From Allomyces arbusculus (taxonomy: Eukaryota > Blastocladiomycota > Blastocladiomycetes > Blastocladiales > Blastocladiaceae), in contig JADHYV010000001.1 of assembly GCA_027604705.1 (NCBI GenBank), forward strand, positions 496,001 to 560,000: a stretch of DNA of 64,000 nt, given 5' to 3'. A program made the translations under genes and the position numbers. The notes beneath the pieces were generated by a model. That model ran no database searches and was not told where the DNA came from. It saw only the letters and a list, made by a program, of their open reading frames with translations. Every line of letters begins with the position of its first letter. The stretch's first letter is position 1. Below, piece after piece: positions 23,442 through 34,191 of this stretch.

Positions 23442-23928
23442 GTCGGTCTCGGTGGTTTCCCTTGTCGTTTAGGTTTAATTTGTCGTTCTTGTTTGATACG
23501 TGAGTCTAGCGATACAAATTAGTGCTTCATCTTTGTACGCTTTGCTGCCGCGGGCCCGCCAAGCGCAGACCGTCACGTTCTGCGCTCCCTCCCAGATCTC
23601 GTCTGGAATCGCGACGTCGTGGTGAAATTAATTGTCGTTCAAGCGCTTTGGCGATCAGCGCGCACGTGGACTTTGATGGTCGCGTCTGGCGTCTGACGTC
23701 AGGCTGCTCTTTTGCGGCCGACCTTGTAGACAGTTATATTTCGCACTTCCATCATTTTCGGCTGTCCTTTGGCCGAAACTTCCACGCGACTCGCTGCAAT
23801 CTGCGTGCTATCAAGTTCAAGCGCGTGTCGTGCACAAGGAGGCCCAAGATCACGACGCGAACGACGAACTGCGCCCTATCGCAGTACCTGCCAGGCCAAT
23901 TTCCGGCCCGAGTCAGTCCTTGTTCACC
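23442..23928. other. Spacer and EMC6 leader
   Basis: These 487 bp lie between the bS6m stop and the EMC6 start on the same strand. A GCTGCAAT copy is at 23793-23800, about 130 bp before the EMC6 ATG. No reading frame here is convincing. Confidence 0.45.
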
Positions 23929-24381
23929 ATGGCCGGCCGCAAATCCGCATCCTCCGCACCGGCCGCTGCCGCAGCAGCAGGATCCTCGCCTGTCGTTCCG
24001 TCTGCCGTGTCCACATCTGCCAAGTCCGTCACGCCGCATTCCGATACGGCGGCAGCGCGCGCACCACCGCAACTCTTCTCGGACGCGGCGCTCATGCACA
24101 ATACCCAAGTACTCACGTTCTGCCGGTCGGCGTTTGCGATTGTTGCCGGGATTACAGCTGGAATCTTGGGATTGACGGGCTGGGCCGGGTTCGGGTTTTT
24201 TGTCGTGGCGACGCTGGTCCTGTCGGCGCTGTTGACGGTTGTAAAGGTCGGTGCGCGGCAAACACGGTATTTCAAGGCGCCAATGCAGGAAATTTGGGTG
24301 AGCGGCGTCACGTCTGGCGGCGTCTTCACGTACATTTTGTTTTGGACCATGGTCAATGGCATGATTCGGATTTACGGGTGA
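23929..24381 (+). CDS. EMC6: ER membrane protein complex subunit 6
   Basis: EMC6 is a core transmembrane subunit of the EMC insertase that places tail-anchored and multipass proteins in the ER membrane. This is an intronless gene of 150 residues starting at the ATG in CACCATGG. The first 45 residues are an Ala/Ser-rich extension longer than in animals. The conserved core starts at FSDAALMHNTQVLTFCRS, followed by AGITAGILGLTGWAGFGFFV and a second membrane span. After the basic loop KVGARQTRYFKA comes the last span, SGGVFTYILFWTMVNGM, nearly identical to the family GLFTYVLFWTFLYGM. Three membrane helices are expected and seen. Confidence 0.95.
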   Translation: MAGRKSASSAPAAAAAAGSSPVVPSAVSTSAKSVTPHSDTAAARAPPQLFSDAALMHNTQVLTFCRSAFAIVAGITAGILGLTGWAGFGFFVVATLVLSALLTVVKVGARQTRYFKAPMQEIWVSGVTSGGVFTYILFWTMVNGMIRIYG

Positions 24382-24746
24382 GCGATTGAGCGAGTGGTCG
24401 CGCGGCGACAAGGGGCGATCGGCTCATTCGTGCGTGCGCGGCTTGGGTGGAGGGAAAAACATGATGATTTTGCTTTTGCACTTATTTCTGGCGCGTGCGC
24501 TGCGGTGCTATGGGGTGTCGTGCTGCGGTGATCTGGACTGCTCGCGCATGGTGGTGGTTTAGGACTTCTGCTTGTTGTCTTTCGCTCATCCTGCTCATGG
24601 TGGTACGGAGCTTCTTGCTGACCGACTCGCGGCTGGATCAGACCTTCTCGCCCACATCCAGCAGCCGCAGAGCCGTGGGACCTCGACAGACGAACGCGAC
24701 ATTTTGCGCATGACACGCGATCCCCACTCCTTCTTTCATTCATAAC
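24382..24746. other. Convergent spacer between EMC6 and PP4R3
   Basis: These 365 bp contain the 3' untranslated regions of two convergent genes. I see no gene or repeat in it. Confidence 0.5.
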
Positions 24747-27700
24747 TTATTTCACGCCCCCCTCCGCGTCGACCATCAACTTGATCTTCTTCCCTGGGCC
24801 CGGCACCGCTTCCGTCGGTTGCTGATGTTCTGCCCCTACCCCCTGCTCTCCGCCCTCGGGTACTGGACTTGATGTTGCCTCTGCAACAGCCGCAGCCACC
24901 GCTGCCTCGGACGGCGGTGCCGGCGAATCCGGTTTGCGAGCCTTGAACAACAACTTCCGTTTCGGCGCGAGCGGCGACGCAGTGGCCGGTGCAAACTGTC
25001 CTGCAACCCGTGTCGGTGTCGCCGCCGCACTTGCACGTGCGCGCAAGATCCCGCGCGGTTTCCCGGCCCGCACAAACCCGAGCTCGTTCTCATCGTCCTC
25101 GTCTTCCTCGCCATACTTGACGAGCGGCGGTGCCGCACGCTTACTCCCACCACCGACGGTGGGTGTGGGCGTCATCCCGCGCTCGTCCATGACGTGGTCG
25201 AGTTTCCGCATGGTCGATGCGCGCGGGGTCGTATCGACATCCATCCCGTCGGTGGCCCCCGTCGCGGGGGCCGCGGGCACGCGCGGTCGGATACCCCACA
25301 CGGATTCCTCGGCAGTGCGGTCGTCGTCGTCTTCTTCCAAGATGTCATCGTCGCCATTGCGTGGTGGCACGAGCCGGTCGAGGATCTTGCTCGCGTACGC
25401 GAGGTGCGGCCAGTACCGGTGCAGTCGCGCGACGTGCCGCGCGAGCATGCGCAGGTGCGGCGTGCTTGCTGGTGCGGACGCGCCGTGCTCAATCACGAGA
25501 GCGCCCGCAGCGCCACCGGTGGTGGCGGACAGGTCGGCGGTCCCGTGTGCGGCAACGACATCCAACAACTCGAGAGCGGCCGAATTGAGCAAATTGTACT
25601 TGCCGTTCGTGAGGAGCAGGACGTAGACGACGCCGTGGAGCATCTGGTTGGTGACGAGGAACCGCGCGTACTCTTCGTCGGCCTGCGTGACCATGGACCG
25701 CACGATGCGCAGCGCCGCGAGTTGCAGCTGCTTGTGCGACGACAGGAGCAGGTGCTGCAAGACCGCGGCAAGATCGAGCGGGCGACGCACGCGGCCGTCG
25801 CCGCCCGGATCGCCAGGGGTCTGCGAGGCAAGCGGGGTTGCCGGGCGCGGGGTCATGGGCATCGCAGCGGCAGCGAGAATGGCGACGCGCTGCGCGGGTT
25901 GGAAGAGCAATTTCTTGAACCGCGTGGCGTTGGTGCGGATCATCAAGTGCAGCAGCTCGAGAATCTGGTGCACACGCTCGACGTGGTGCGCCGGCAAGGT
26001 CAGGACCGGCACGGTCGTGTCCCCCGCCGCCGACCGGCGGCGCAACTTGCCCGCGGTGACCGCGACACGCAACGGCGCGAGCACGTGCGTTGCGACCACG
26101 TCGTAGAACATGCCCTGGAAAGCCTCGTACTCAGGCGTAATATTCGGCCGCAATGTCGCGCCAGCCTCGCCAACCATCATGCCTGCAAGCGGCGGGAGCG
26201 ACTCGGGCTCGACGAGCACCTTGAGCGTTTCGGCGAGTTGCTGAAGCAACCCCTCCTCGGCCTCATCCAACAGCCGCTGTACGAGCACGTGAACGAGGCA
26301 CGTCCCCTGCTGCCGATAGACCGAGAGACACATGGCCTGGACGAGCTTGCGATCGACGTCGAGCGCAGCCGTGATAAACTCGGCCGTCGCCTGCCGCGTT
26401 TCCGCGACCGCATCGACCAACCCGAAGCGCAGGATCCGGTGCAGGCCCTTATTAAACAGCGTCGCATAGACTTCCGTCGGTTGCACGAGCGCACACTGCT
26501 TGATGATCCCCGCCAAGTCCTTGAGAAACAGTGCCGCGCGGCGTCGCCGCTCGACAATATCAGCACCGTCGGCGGCCGCAGGTGGTGGGAGCGCGTCGGC
26601 CGATGCAGCAACATGGCCGGCCGAGAAGATTTGCACCATTTCGTCGACAAACGGCTGGCTCTGTGCAAGATGCCGCACGAGGTCGGCGTTGAGTCGCCGC
26701 GCCACGTCGGTGAAGACGTTGAAGACCGGGTCGTCGAGGTACCGCGCGAGCGCCACGTCGCGCAAGTACTGCAACCGGTAGACTTGCTTGACCTTGTGCG
26801 CGAACTCGGCGGGCAGGCACGAGACGACGGATACGAACCGCGCTTCTTGGCCCATGAACGACCGGAAGGCGCCGTGCAAGTCGTGAACGGTCGGGTCATC
26901 TGGAGACGGGAAAAGAGCGTGAGCTGCGGGGCGACGTGTTGATGAGGTGGTGAAGTCCTACGTACACTCAAGCATGCCCAAAATCTTGTCAAAGAAGGCG
27001 TCGTCGCGAACAATGTCAAGACACAAATTGTCGCCGCCAAGAAGAACTAGTTGCGGATAAAGATTAGAGATCAGAACAAGTCGTGCTCGCACAAGAGATC
27101 ATCGCTGCCGTTGCAAGGCAAGCAAAGAAAGAGAGAGACGAGAGAGAAGGCGCATACGAATGGTTTTCACAATTTCAAACACAACCGCCAGGTCCTCAAG
27201 AGCCTGGACGTCCTCAAGCATGTCAAATACGTCGACCAGTTTGCGCAAGCCATCCTGTACAAAGATGGAGTGGTGAGTGACGGTTCGGGGAGTGTGGTTT
27301 CGGTTGGGAGTAAACGTACTCGTTGGAGCACAAACGCATTGAGTGCGTCGCGCTGCCACGATGCGCGGCTCGCGGCTTGCACCGCGTCGCGAATCACCAT
27401 CAAGTTGCCAATGGTCGGGTCCGGAATGCCCTGCACCATGTCGTCGAGCATGTCGTCCGAGTGGTCACTCTCGGACATGACTGCTGCTGCTGATTGCCGG
27501 GTCAGCGCCTGAATTTGGTTCCTGTTGATCGATGGCGAAAAAAAAAAAAAACCGGGAACGTCAACAATACTTCGGCGATGCGGAGGAAAGAAGAGACGGG
27601 GAACGGACCAAATATCGTCGCACCCCTCGGCCTCTTGGAATGATACTGCCCAGTCCTCGTTGGACGGCTCGAGCTCGGTCCATACGATCAAGGTTCCTGG

Positions 27701-28208
27701 GCACGGTGGAAGCAGGCGAGCGCATGAGAAATGAGCACCGCGATCGCATTGAGGAGAGAAGAGCTGAGTATAGTCGTCCGCAACAAGCGCACACACCTTC
27801 TTGCCGCGAATACTGGATCTCGGGTCGGATCTGGCACTCGAGCAGCACCTCTTGCGGTGGGATTTCGGAGACGACCCTTAAGAAGGTGGTTTGCAGCGTC
27901 TGAATGGTTTGAAAAACAAGGATGCGTGAGTTTGGCAACTGCTGCGGCTCGAGCCGCTTCCACCGTTCCAGGAAAAACATCTTGCGTACTGGGTGCTCTG
28001 AGAGCGACAGCTGACCCGTGCCCTTGTCGACCCACCGGTCATCGTCCTCGAGGAGATAGACCTTGACGCGGCGCTTGGGGTCGGCCGGGACGGCAGTCAC
28101 GGTCGGTCGCCCCTTGGGCGACGACGGCGTCGCCTCGTCCATGTTTTCGTCGTTCTCCTCGGCGCGCGCCGACCCGGCCGTCGGGTCGGCGGGCGGCGCG
28201 TCGATCAT
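24747..28208 (-). CDS. PPP4R3: Protein phosphatase 4 regulatory subunit 3 (PSY2/SMEK/Falafel family)
   Basis: This subunit directs PP4 phosphatase to DNA-damage and centromere substrates. Seven exons (28208-27990, 27899-27797, 27696-27609, 27521-27320, 27254-27158, 27046-26966, 26899-24747) give 980 residues. An EVH1/PH-like domain opens with RRVKVYLLEDDDRWVDKGTG and continues over two introns into TLIVWTELEPSNEDWAVSF. The SMK-1 region follows, with GLRKLVDVFDMLEDVQALED and LGGDNLCLDIVRDDAFFDK. Then come armadillo-like helices, for example VKQVYRLQYLRDVALARYL and FLKDLAGIIKQCALVQPTE. The tail is acidic with basic patches, as in yeast Psy2. Every junction falls between conserved family motifs. 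One acceptor is preceded by a run of T on the coding strand (the A run at 27538-27551). The start at 28208 is the least sure point; an upstream frame stays open and a Met 22 codons later is also possible. Confidence 0.92.
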
Positions 28209-29685
28209 TGCGTCGGCGGTCGGCGAGTCTGTTGTTGCAGCGGCAGCGCTGCTGGGAGTGGGAGCAGCGTCGGTCGGCGCGGCGGCGAGGGCGCCGTCGG
28301 CGGCACCGCGAGCTCCCGCAGAGGGAGAGCCAATGAGCGACAGGATGTAGGACAGAATTTTGGCGGGTAGGACAGGGCGGACGGAGAGCGTCCGACCACG
28401 AGGTGGGCGCGTGCGCAGGTGCGGGCGCGGAAGCCGGGATGAAGCGAGCCGTCGACGACGAGAGCGAGCACGACGGTGGTGGCGCCGTGCGCTCGGATCA
28501 GCGTCTGTCGGCGCGAGAGCACCAAAGAGCGGGCCAGGGGCAGGTATGGCTCGTCGTGCAGCAACGGGGGCCGAGCGAGCAGGAGCAAGAGCGAGTCGAC
28601 TCACGGCGCGCGCTTGGCGGCACGAGCAGGCGGTTGCAGAGATCGTCGGCCCACTGCGGCGACTGAAATCGCAGCGACTGCAGCAAGACGCGACGGCAGG
28701 TCGGTCCTCGGTTGTCGTTGGTGCAGCGTGCGCCGGGTGCTGGTCGGGGACAGCGGCACCAACGACGTGGATGGAGGGAGCCGCAGGAACCGCTCCAAGC
28801 GCCGCAGGAACCGCTCCAAGCGCCGGTGCCAGAGCCAAGGATCGCGGCAGCGCTTCACGCAAAGAAATGCCGATGTTGTGCAGCGGTCAATGGAGGTGGT
28901 CTCGTCGTGGCCGTGGCCGTCGGCGTCTGGTCGCTTGGGTCGCCTGGTCGTGGTAGTGGTGGCCTTGGTCGCGACCGGCTGCCGACGTTCAACTTGCCTT
29001 TGCGCCAGCGGCATCTGCGGACGAAACAGGTCACGCCGCGTCACGCTATGACCCCCACCGCAACGTGCGCGCAAACGATGGGCCGTCTGACTCACTTGAC
29101 TTCTGGGTTACGACACTTAGTCCCACTTTCGCAGCATTTTTGCCTTCGGGCCTTGCACTGCTCGACGTTTCTTTGCGTTTCTTCGCTGTTGCTCTTGGCC
29201 GCAACTCCCGCCATCACATCGCCGTAGGCCGAACCCGCCCCATGGTCGGGCTGCGGTCGTTCTTATTCATGTAAAACCTGGTTGCCTGCTCGGCCCAGAG
29301 TCAGCGAGACGTCGCACTGCAACATTCCATGATTTCAGGCGTGGGCAGAGCAGGTGGAGAAGCTGGAGAAGACTGGGATCAGCGGCAGCCTCGTTCACCT
29401 TCCGTGCTTCGACCACCGTTGCGGCCGGAGGTCGATGAGCGCTGCGAGAGACAGTTCTTTTCGGACGGCTTGCAACAATCTGTCCAAGACCAAACCATGA
29501 TGAACAGAGGCCCACGATGTTGACCTCCCCCATTCAGGCCAACCAACTCAACTCGTCGACTCGTTCAACCAAACCCTTGATTTCATACGCAATCATATGC
29601 ATCTTCTTTGTGTTCACAAAAATATTACAGCGACGCCCACACGCGCCTCTTCTGCCCACTTCCAACGCGTTGCACTACATGCGCT
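28209..29685. other. 1.48-kb spacer upstream of PP4R3
   Basis: Both flanking genes are on the minus strand, so this contains the PP4R3 promoter and leader and the 3' region of the C2 gene. Long open frames occur because of high GC content, but they are Arg/Ala/Pro-rich, overlap each other and have no domain. A 21-bp perfect tandem duplication lies at 28780-28821. I see no gene here that I can support. Confidence 0.45.
28780..28821. repeat. Perfect tandem duplication of 21 bp
   Basis: The unit beginning GCCGCAGGAACC at 28780-28800 is repeated exactly at 28801-28821 in non-coding sequence about 570 bp upstream of the PP4R3 start. Confidence 0.7.
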
Positions 29686-30666
29686 TTAGTGCTTGCCAGC
29701 TGCCGGGGTCGACGGGTGCGCTCCGTCCTTGTGGTCCTTCTTCTTGTACGCGTCGAGCGCCTGCTTGCCGAGGAACCCGAGCGCGGCAGCACCGGCAACA
29801 CCAGCACCGACCATGGCGACCGTCTCGAGCGTCGAGTGGTCATGGACGGGCTTGTACGACGACTGCACGGGCGACGACGACTGCTGCAGGAACTGCGGGT
29901 TACCGCCCTGGTTGAACTGCGGGTTACCGCCCTGGTTGTACTGGCCCTGCTGCTGCGGCTGGCCCTGCTGGAAGTTGGCGCCGCCCTATGTGATATGACA
30001 TAGCCGAGGAGGACAAGTCAGATGTGTTCCATCACAAATCAAACACGTGTTGGTGCGCATCCACGTCGCCTGGCATCCAAGATCGGCATCCTCGTCGCTT
30101 CGCATCGCGTCGTGTCGGAACCGCTGCGCCCTGGAAGCCAACACCACCAAAAAAAGTTCAAACTGTACCTGGCGGGCCGAGATGATGATGTGCACGTCAC
30201 CGGCGCGGCGGCCCATGCGCGTGAGCAACGGGACCCACGTCTCCTCGCGGCCCGTCGCGAACGCGCGCGACAGGTCGACAATGTTGCCGCCAATGAAATC
30301 GTCCTTGCCAACGTCGTCGTCGTAGACCTCGAGGTTGAACTGGCGCACGCCCTCGGGCAGCGTGAACGTCAGCTTCTCGTTGACCGTCGGGTTCTTGCCC
30401 GCGTCCTTGAACGTGCGCGTGCGCTGCTTCTCGCCACTGACCAGGACAATGAAGTAGGGGTCAATCTTGCCAACGAGCTCCTCGTCCTTCAGGCCGCGAG
30501 CCTCGACTAAGTGGAAGGTGGAGAAAGAGGGCGGTGGTGCGGTCAGTTGATGGTGCGGTGATTGCGCGCGCGAGTCGCGTCGCGCGTAGTGCTACGCTCG
30601 CGTTTCGAATGCCGTCGTGTCGAGTACGTGCTACTTACTGATGTTGATTTCGAGCGAAGCAGTCAT
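29686..30666 (-). CDS. C2-domain protein with Gln/Asn-rich linker and glycine zipper (paralogue 1)
   Basis: Three exons (30666-30639, 30506-30169, 29985-29686) give 221 residues. Residues 1-122 form a C2 domain: MTASLEINIIEARGL, then IDPYFIVLVSGEKQRTRT, then FNLEVYDDDVGKDDFIGG with the Asp cluster expected to bind calcium. The third exon codes a Gln/Asn-rich linker with a duplicated QGGNPQFN unit. It then has a glycine-zipper-like segment VAMVGAGVAGAAALGFLGKQ (about residues 178-197) and a basic His/Lys tail. A peripheral membrane role driven by calcium and lipid binding is plausible but inferred. A TATA box stands 75 bp before the ATG. The next gene on the same strand has the same three-part layout, so the two are tandem paralogues. 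Confidence 0.88.
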
Positions 30667-30740
30667 GGTGATAGCTGGATGGTGGTGGTGGGATTCTGGA
30701 GAGAGAAGCGCGACTGAGAGCAACGACGGGGGGCGGCCGG

Positions 30741-30750
30741 CCTTTTTATA
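30741..30750 (-). promoter_or_regulatory. TATA box of C2 paralogue 1
   Basis: TATAAAAAGG on the minus strand lies about 75 bp upstream of the start codon at 30666. It is the best TATA match I noticed next to any gene here, suggesting a regulated or strongly expressed gene. Confidence 0.6.
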
Positions 30751-31600
30751 CTGATTCCAGCTTGACGCGACCGACGCGTTCCTTCAACACGGTTGTCGCT
30801 TGGGGCGCGTGCTGGGGCTGGGCAAGACCAATTGCACGCTTCCTTGCACATTCAAGTTGGAGGGGTGGCGTTGGCCGATTTCTGTGGAGAAGTTCGTGCA
30901 CGGACTTGAACTCCGTGGAGGCGCGTCGCTGAATGGTTTCGCGGCAAGAAACCTGGGCAGGCGTGGCTCGTGGCTCCGCCCACGCGTGGCAGCGATGGCG
31001 TGAGCTCGCAAGAAGCGTGCAAGTCTTTCATGTTGAATGAGGTGGACGCAGTGGGATCTGAGCAATAACACTCCGTCGCGATGCCTGGAACTGTTTTCCC
31101 TCGCCCTCAACCTTCGAGTGTTAACAGGTGTTCTCATTTTGGGCCGGCGTGCAGGCCCCCCTTTCGCGCGGCAGGAATCATGTGGTTGTGCCCGTTCTTG
31201 CTCATGAGCGGCCCCTCACTGGTCCCTCATACTTCTTCCGCACAGAGTCACTCAGTCGCTGGAGAAACGCGACCAGCGCGGGCAAACCATTTTCTAGGAA
31301 AGTGTATCAACCTTCTCCACCCACTCCACTTGGCCAAAGAGTTGGATTGGATGGATCATAGCAGTGAAGCACAGGTGGGTCCCGCCTGACAGGCATCCCC
31401 GCTTCATCACGATCGCGCACATTTCTCACAGCCACGCTCGTGCAGAATGGAGAGGAGCCAGAATGGACTTGCGGAGCGTGACGCCGTCCAAAATCAATGG
31501 TTGAACGAATTGTATTCTCTTCATTCCAAGTTCATGACTTCCCAGCTCCGGTCCTTGCGTCGACTGTCCCGAAACGCGCCTGTACGCGCGCACCTCTGAC

Positions 31601-31634
31601 CTCCTCCTCCTCCTCCTCCTCCTCCTCCTCCTCC
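31601..31634. repeat. CTC trinucleotide microsatellite
   Basis: About eleven uninterrupted CTC units lie just downstream of the stop codon of the second C2 gene, so they would be in or near its 3' untranslated region. Confidence 0.8.
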
Positions 31635-31665
31635 ACTTCCCACTTCAGCTCCACCACCCTCAACC

Positions 31666-33244
31666 TCAATCACTGTCGGAGCTCGACGAACTCGACGACG
31701 ACGACGACGACGACCCGCTACTCCCCCACCCGCCGCCGCCGTGATGCTTCCACTTCTTGTGCTTTTTGGGCTTCATCATGTGCCCGACACCGTGGCCGAC
31801 CATACCCACCGCCGCGGCACCGGCCACGGCCGCACCAACCGCGCCTAATACGCCCATTCCGCCCGGCATCTTGCCCGGCTTGCCCGGCTTGGGCGGTTTG
31901 GCCGCGCCATAGCTTGACGACCCGCCATAATTCGACGACCCGTGGCCGCTAGCATGCGACCCCATCATGTACGCGCCGGCGATCCCGGCCGCCGCAGCCG
32001 CGGGACCCGCGATCCCGTGGCCCTTTTGGTCCTGCGGGTACCCGTACGGGCCGGGAGCGGCACCGGTCGGTGGGTACTGCGCGCCCGTCGGCGGGTACTG
32101 CTGCTGTTGGCCCTGGGGAAGGTACTGCTGCCCGCCCTGCGGAGGATACTGCTGACCGCCCTGCGGAGGATACTGCTGACCGCCCTGTGGCGGGTACTGC
32201 TGTTGGCCAAATTGCTGGCCCGGCTGCGGCGGGTACTGCGGCTGCGGCTGCTGCCCTTGCGGGTAACCATACGGTCCCGGCTGGCCTGGCGCGGAGTAGC
32301 CGTAGGGACCGGGCCCTTGCGGCTGCTGCGGCGGCGCTCCACCCATCATAAAAGGACCAGCCGCGGCAGGCGGCGCGTTCGGGTAGCCGTACGGCCCGGG
32401 ACCGCCGGGCGCGGCCTTGGTGTCGGTCGGGTACCTGTAGGGGCCAGCGGGAGGCGCGTACCCGGGTTGCGGCGACGGTGGCGCTTGGCCCGGGTAGGTC
32501 GGGTAGGCGGGCGGTTGGCCCGGGTAAGGGCCCGGCGGCGGGAGGGTCGAGTAGCCGGGTTGGCCCTGCGGCGGCGGCTGCTGGCCTTGCATCTGGTGGA
32601 GAGAGCAGAGGGGAGGGTGGTGAGCTGGTTGCGATACTGGAGCAGGAGGACAAGGAATGCAAAGTCAACATACGCGGCTCTTGAAGTAGAGTACGAGGTG
32701 CACTTCGCCCGCGGGCTTGCCCGACTTGGTGAAGAGCGGGAACCACTGGTCATCGACGCCCGTCGCAAACGCGCGGCCAAGGTCAATGGTCGTCATGCCA
32801 ATCAGGTCGTCGGAGGTCGGGTCTGGAATGCGACCAGAACAACTTACACTGTCAGTATTCTCGATCACGATCACGAACACGACGATTTTCTCCGCGGGTA
32901 AAAAAAGGAAACGCACCCTCGTCCCAGGCCTCGACGCGCATTGACCGCGCGCCCTCGAAAATGTTGAAGGCGAGCGTCGAGTTCCATGTCGGGTTGCGGC
33001 CACCGTTCGCGTGCGTGCGCGTCCTTTGCAACTGCGTCTCGATCGCGACTTTGAGGTAGGGGTCCTGCTTGCCAAACATTTCCATGTCGCGTAGCTGCCG
33101 TCCGGCGACTAAGAATGGGAACACGTTTGGAGACAGCGTGGTCAGTCAGCTGCACGTTGCGTTGGAGCGCGACCAAGTGGCGATGCGTCGCGGCAAGAGC
33201 ACGACGGGCATACCGCAGTTGACTTCGAGCGTTCCGTGCGGCAT
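31666..33244 (-). CDS. C2-domain protein with Pro/Tyr/Gly/Gln repeats and glycine zipper (paralogue 2)
   Basis: Four exons (33244-33214, 33108-32917, 32822-32674, 32592-31666) give 432 residues. The C2 domain covers residues 1-124: MPHGTLEVN, then GKQDPYLKVAIETQLQRTRT, then PTWNSTLAFNIFEGARSMRV and DPTSDDLIGMTTIDLGRAFA. The last exon encodes a long PYG/PQ-rich region with repeated QQYPPQGG units, a glycine zipper around GVLGAVGAAVAGAAAVGMVG, a Lys/His cluster and a polyserine tail. C2 domain, low-complexity linker, zipper and basic tail occur in the same order as in the neighbouring gene, and the RAFATG phrase is shared. The intron at the end of the C2 domain is in phase 0 in both genes. Donors are GTATGC, GTGCGT and GTATGT. 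The cell role is unknown. Confidence 0.88.
32119..32215 (-). repeat. 24-bp coding repeats (QQYPPQGG units)
   Basis: Near-identical 24-bp units encode three to four successive QQYPPQGG octapeptides in the second C2 protein. Their similarity at the DNA level indicates recent slippage or unequal exchange. Confidence 0.7.
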
Positions 33245-34191
33245 GGTGATGGCGGGCGAGAACGACGTGCTCGTGCGGTTGGTTGACTGACTGGTTGGTT
33301 GGTTGGTTGGGTTGGTTCGTTCGTGCAGCTGGTTTGTGACGAGGAGACGAGAGACTTGGGCTCGCAGCCCGTCAGGCGGCACTCGATCTTATGACAGCGG
33401 CAGGCGTGCCAGGGCGGGCAGGTTGCGGGCGGCGGTGGCGACTCGTTGCGCGGGCAGATACGGGCGCGTCGAGCGAGTCTTTGTGCCTGGGCGAGAGTCT
33501 AGAGGGGTCTGTTGAGGAGGTGTTGTTCGCGTGGCGGCCTGGTCGTCGTCGTCGTCGTCGTCGTAGGCGGCGGCACTCTGGGCCAAGGTGATTTGGCGTG
33601 CGACGCGTTTTGCGCACGCGAGCGAGAGACAGGCGTGCACCAGTGCCACGTCAGGATCATGCCTTGGGCCGGGACCCATCCCGAAGGCACGTGCGCTGGG
33701 AGGGAACCTTGCGGTGCGGCCACGCGATCAGACTGCCCTGGGCTGCCCCCAGCGGCACACGCACGATGAACATGCAGCATTGCCAGCGCCTGGCCGCGCC
33801 GCCACCGTCGACCGTCTCCCCACCGCGGTCGCCGTGCATGCCCACCGCGACGACGACGACGACGACCGCGCCCTCGCACTGCGCGCCGTGCCCGCGCACT
33901 TGCGGCACTCGGTCCCCCAAGCGCGATCCACCGCGAATTCGCGCGGGCTCAACCCACCACGGCCCCCAAACGCCATCTGCGCGGCCGTCTGCACGCTCCC
34001 ATCGTACGACTGCTCCTCGACGGTTCAAGGCAGCAGCACCTGCAGCAGGCAGGGCCCGCACCGACGTCAGCATCCGCACCACCACCGGGACCCAAGCAAG
34101 CCTCGATCTCGACCACGTTGGCTCGCACGTTCCTGCCACCACGACACGGCCGGGACCCTGATTCGAACCGGACCGCACCACCACCGCCACC
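33245..34191. promoter_or_regulatory. Divergent region between C2 paralogue 2 and dynactin
   Basis: These 947 bp hold the promoters of two divergent genes. A (GGTT)n-like run lies at 33277-33317 and a GTC triplet run near 33545-33565. The part from about 33600 is rich in short overlapping frames but none is supported; it is probably promoter and dynactin leader. Confidence 0.45.
33277..33317. repeat. Imperfect GGTT tetranucleotide run
   Basis: Repeated GGTT units with a few interruptions occur 35-75 bp upstream of the start codon of the second C2 gene. Confidence 0.6.

Larger units (their letters stand above)
30667..31665. other. 1-kb spacer between the two C2 genes
   Basis: This holds the promoter of the first C2 gene, including its TATA box, and the 3' region of the second. 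A CTC microsatellite lies near the right end. No supported reading frame. Confidence 0.5.

Noticed and set aside
25194-26942. Plus-strand open frame of about 582 codons
   Set aside because: Exact antisense of the PP4R3 last exon; composition is that of a mirror frame.
28360-29050. Overlapping plus-strand Arg-rich open frames upstream of PP4R3
   Set aside because: Three frames are open at once with similar composition, no domain and no consistent splice model; typical of GC-rich spacer.
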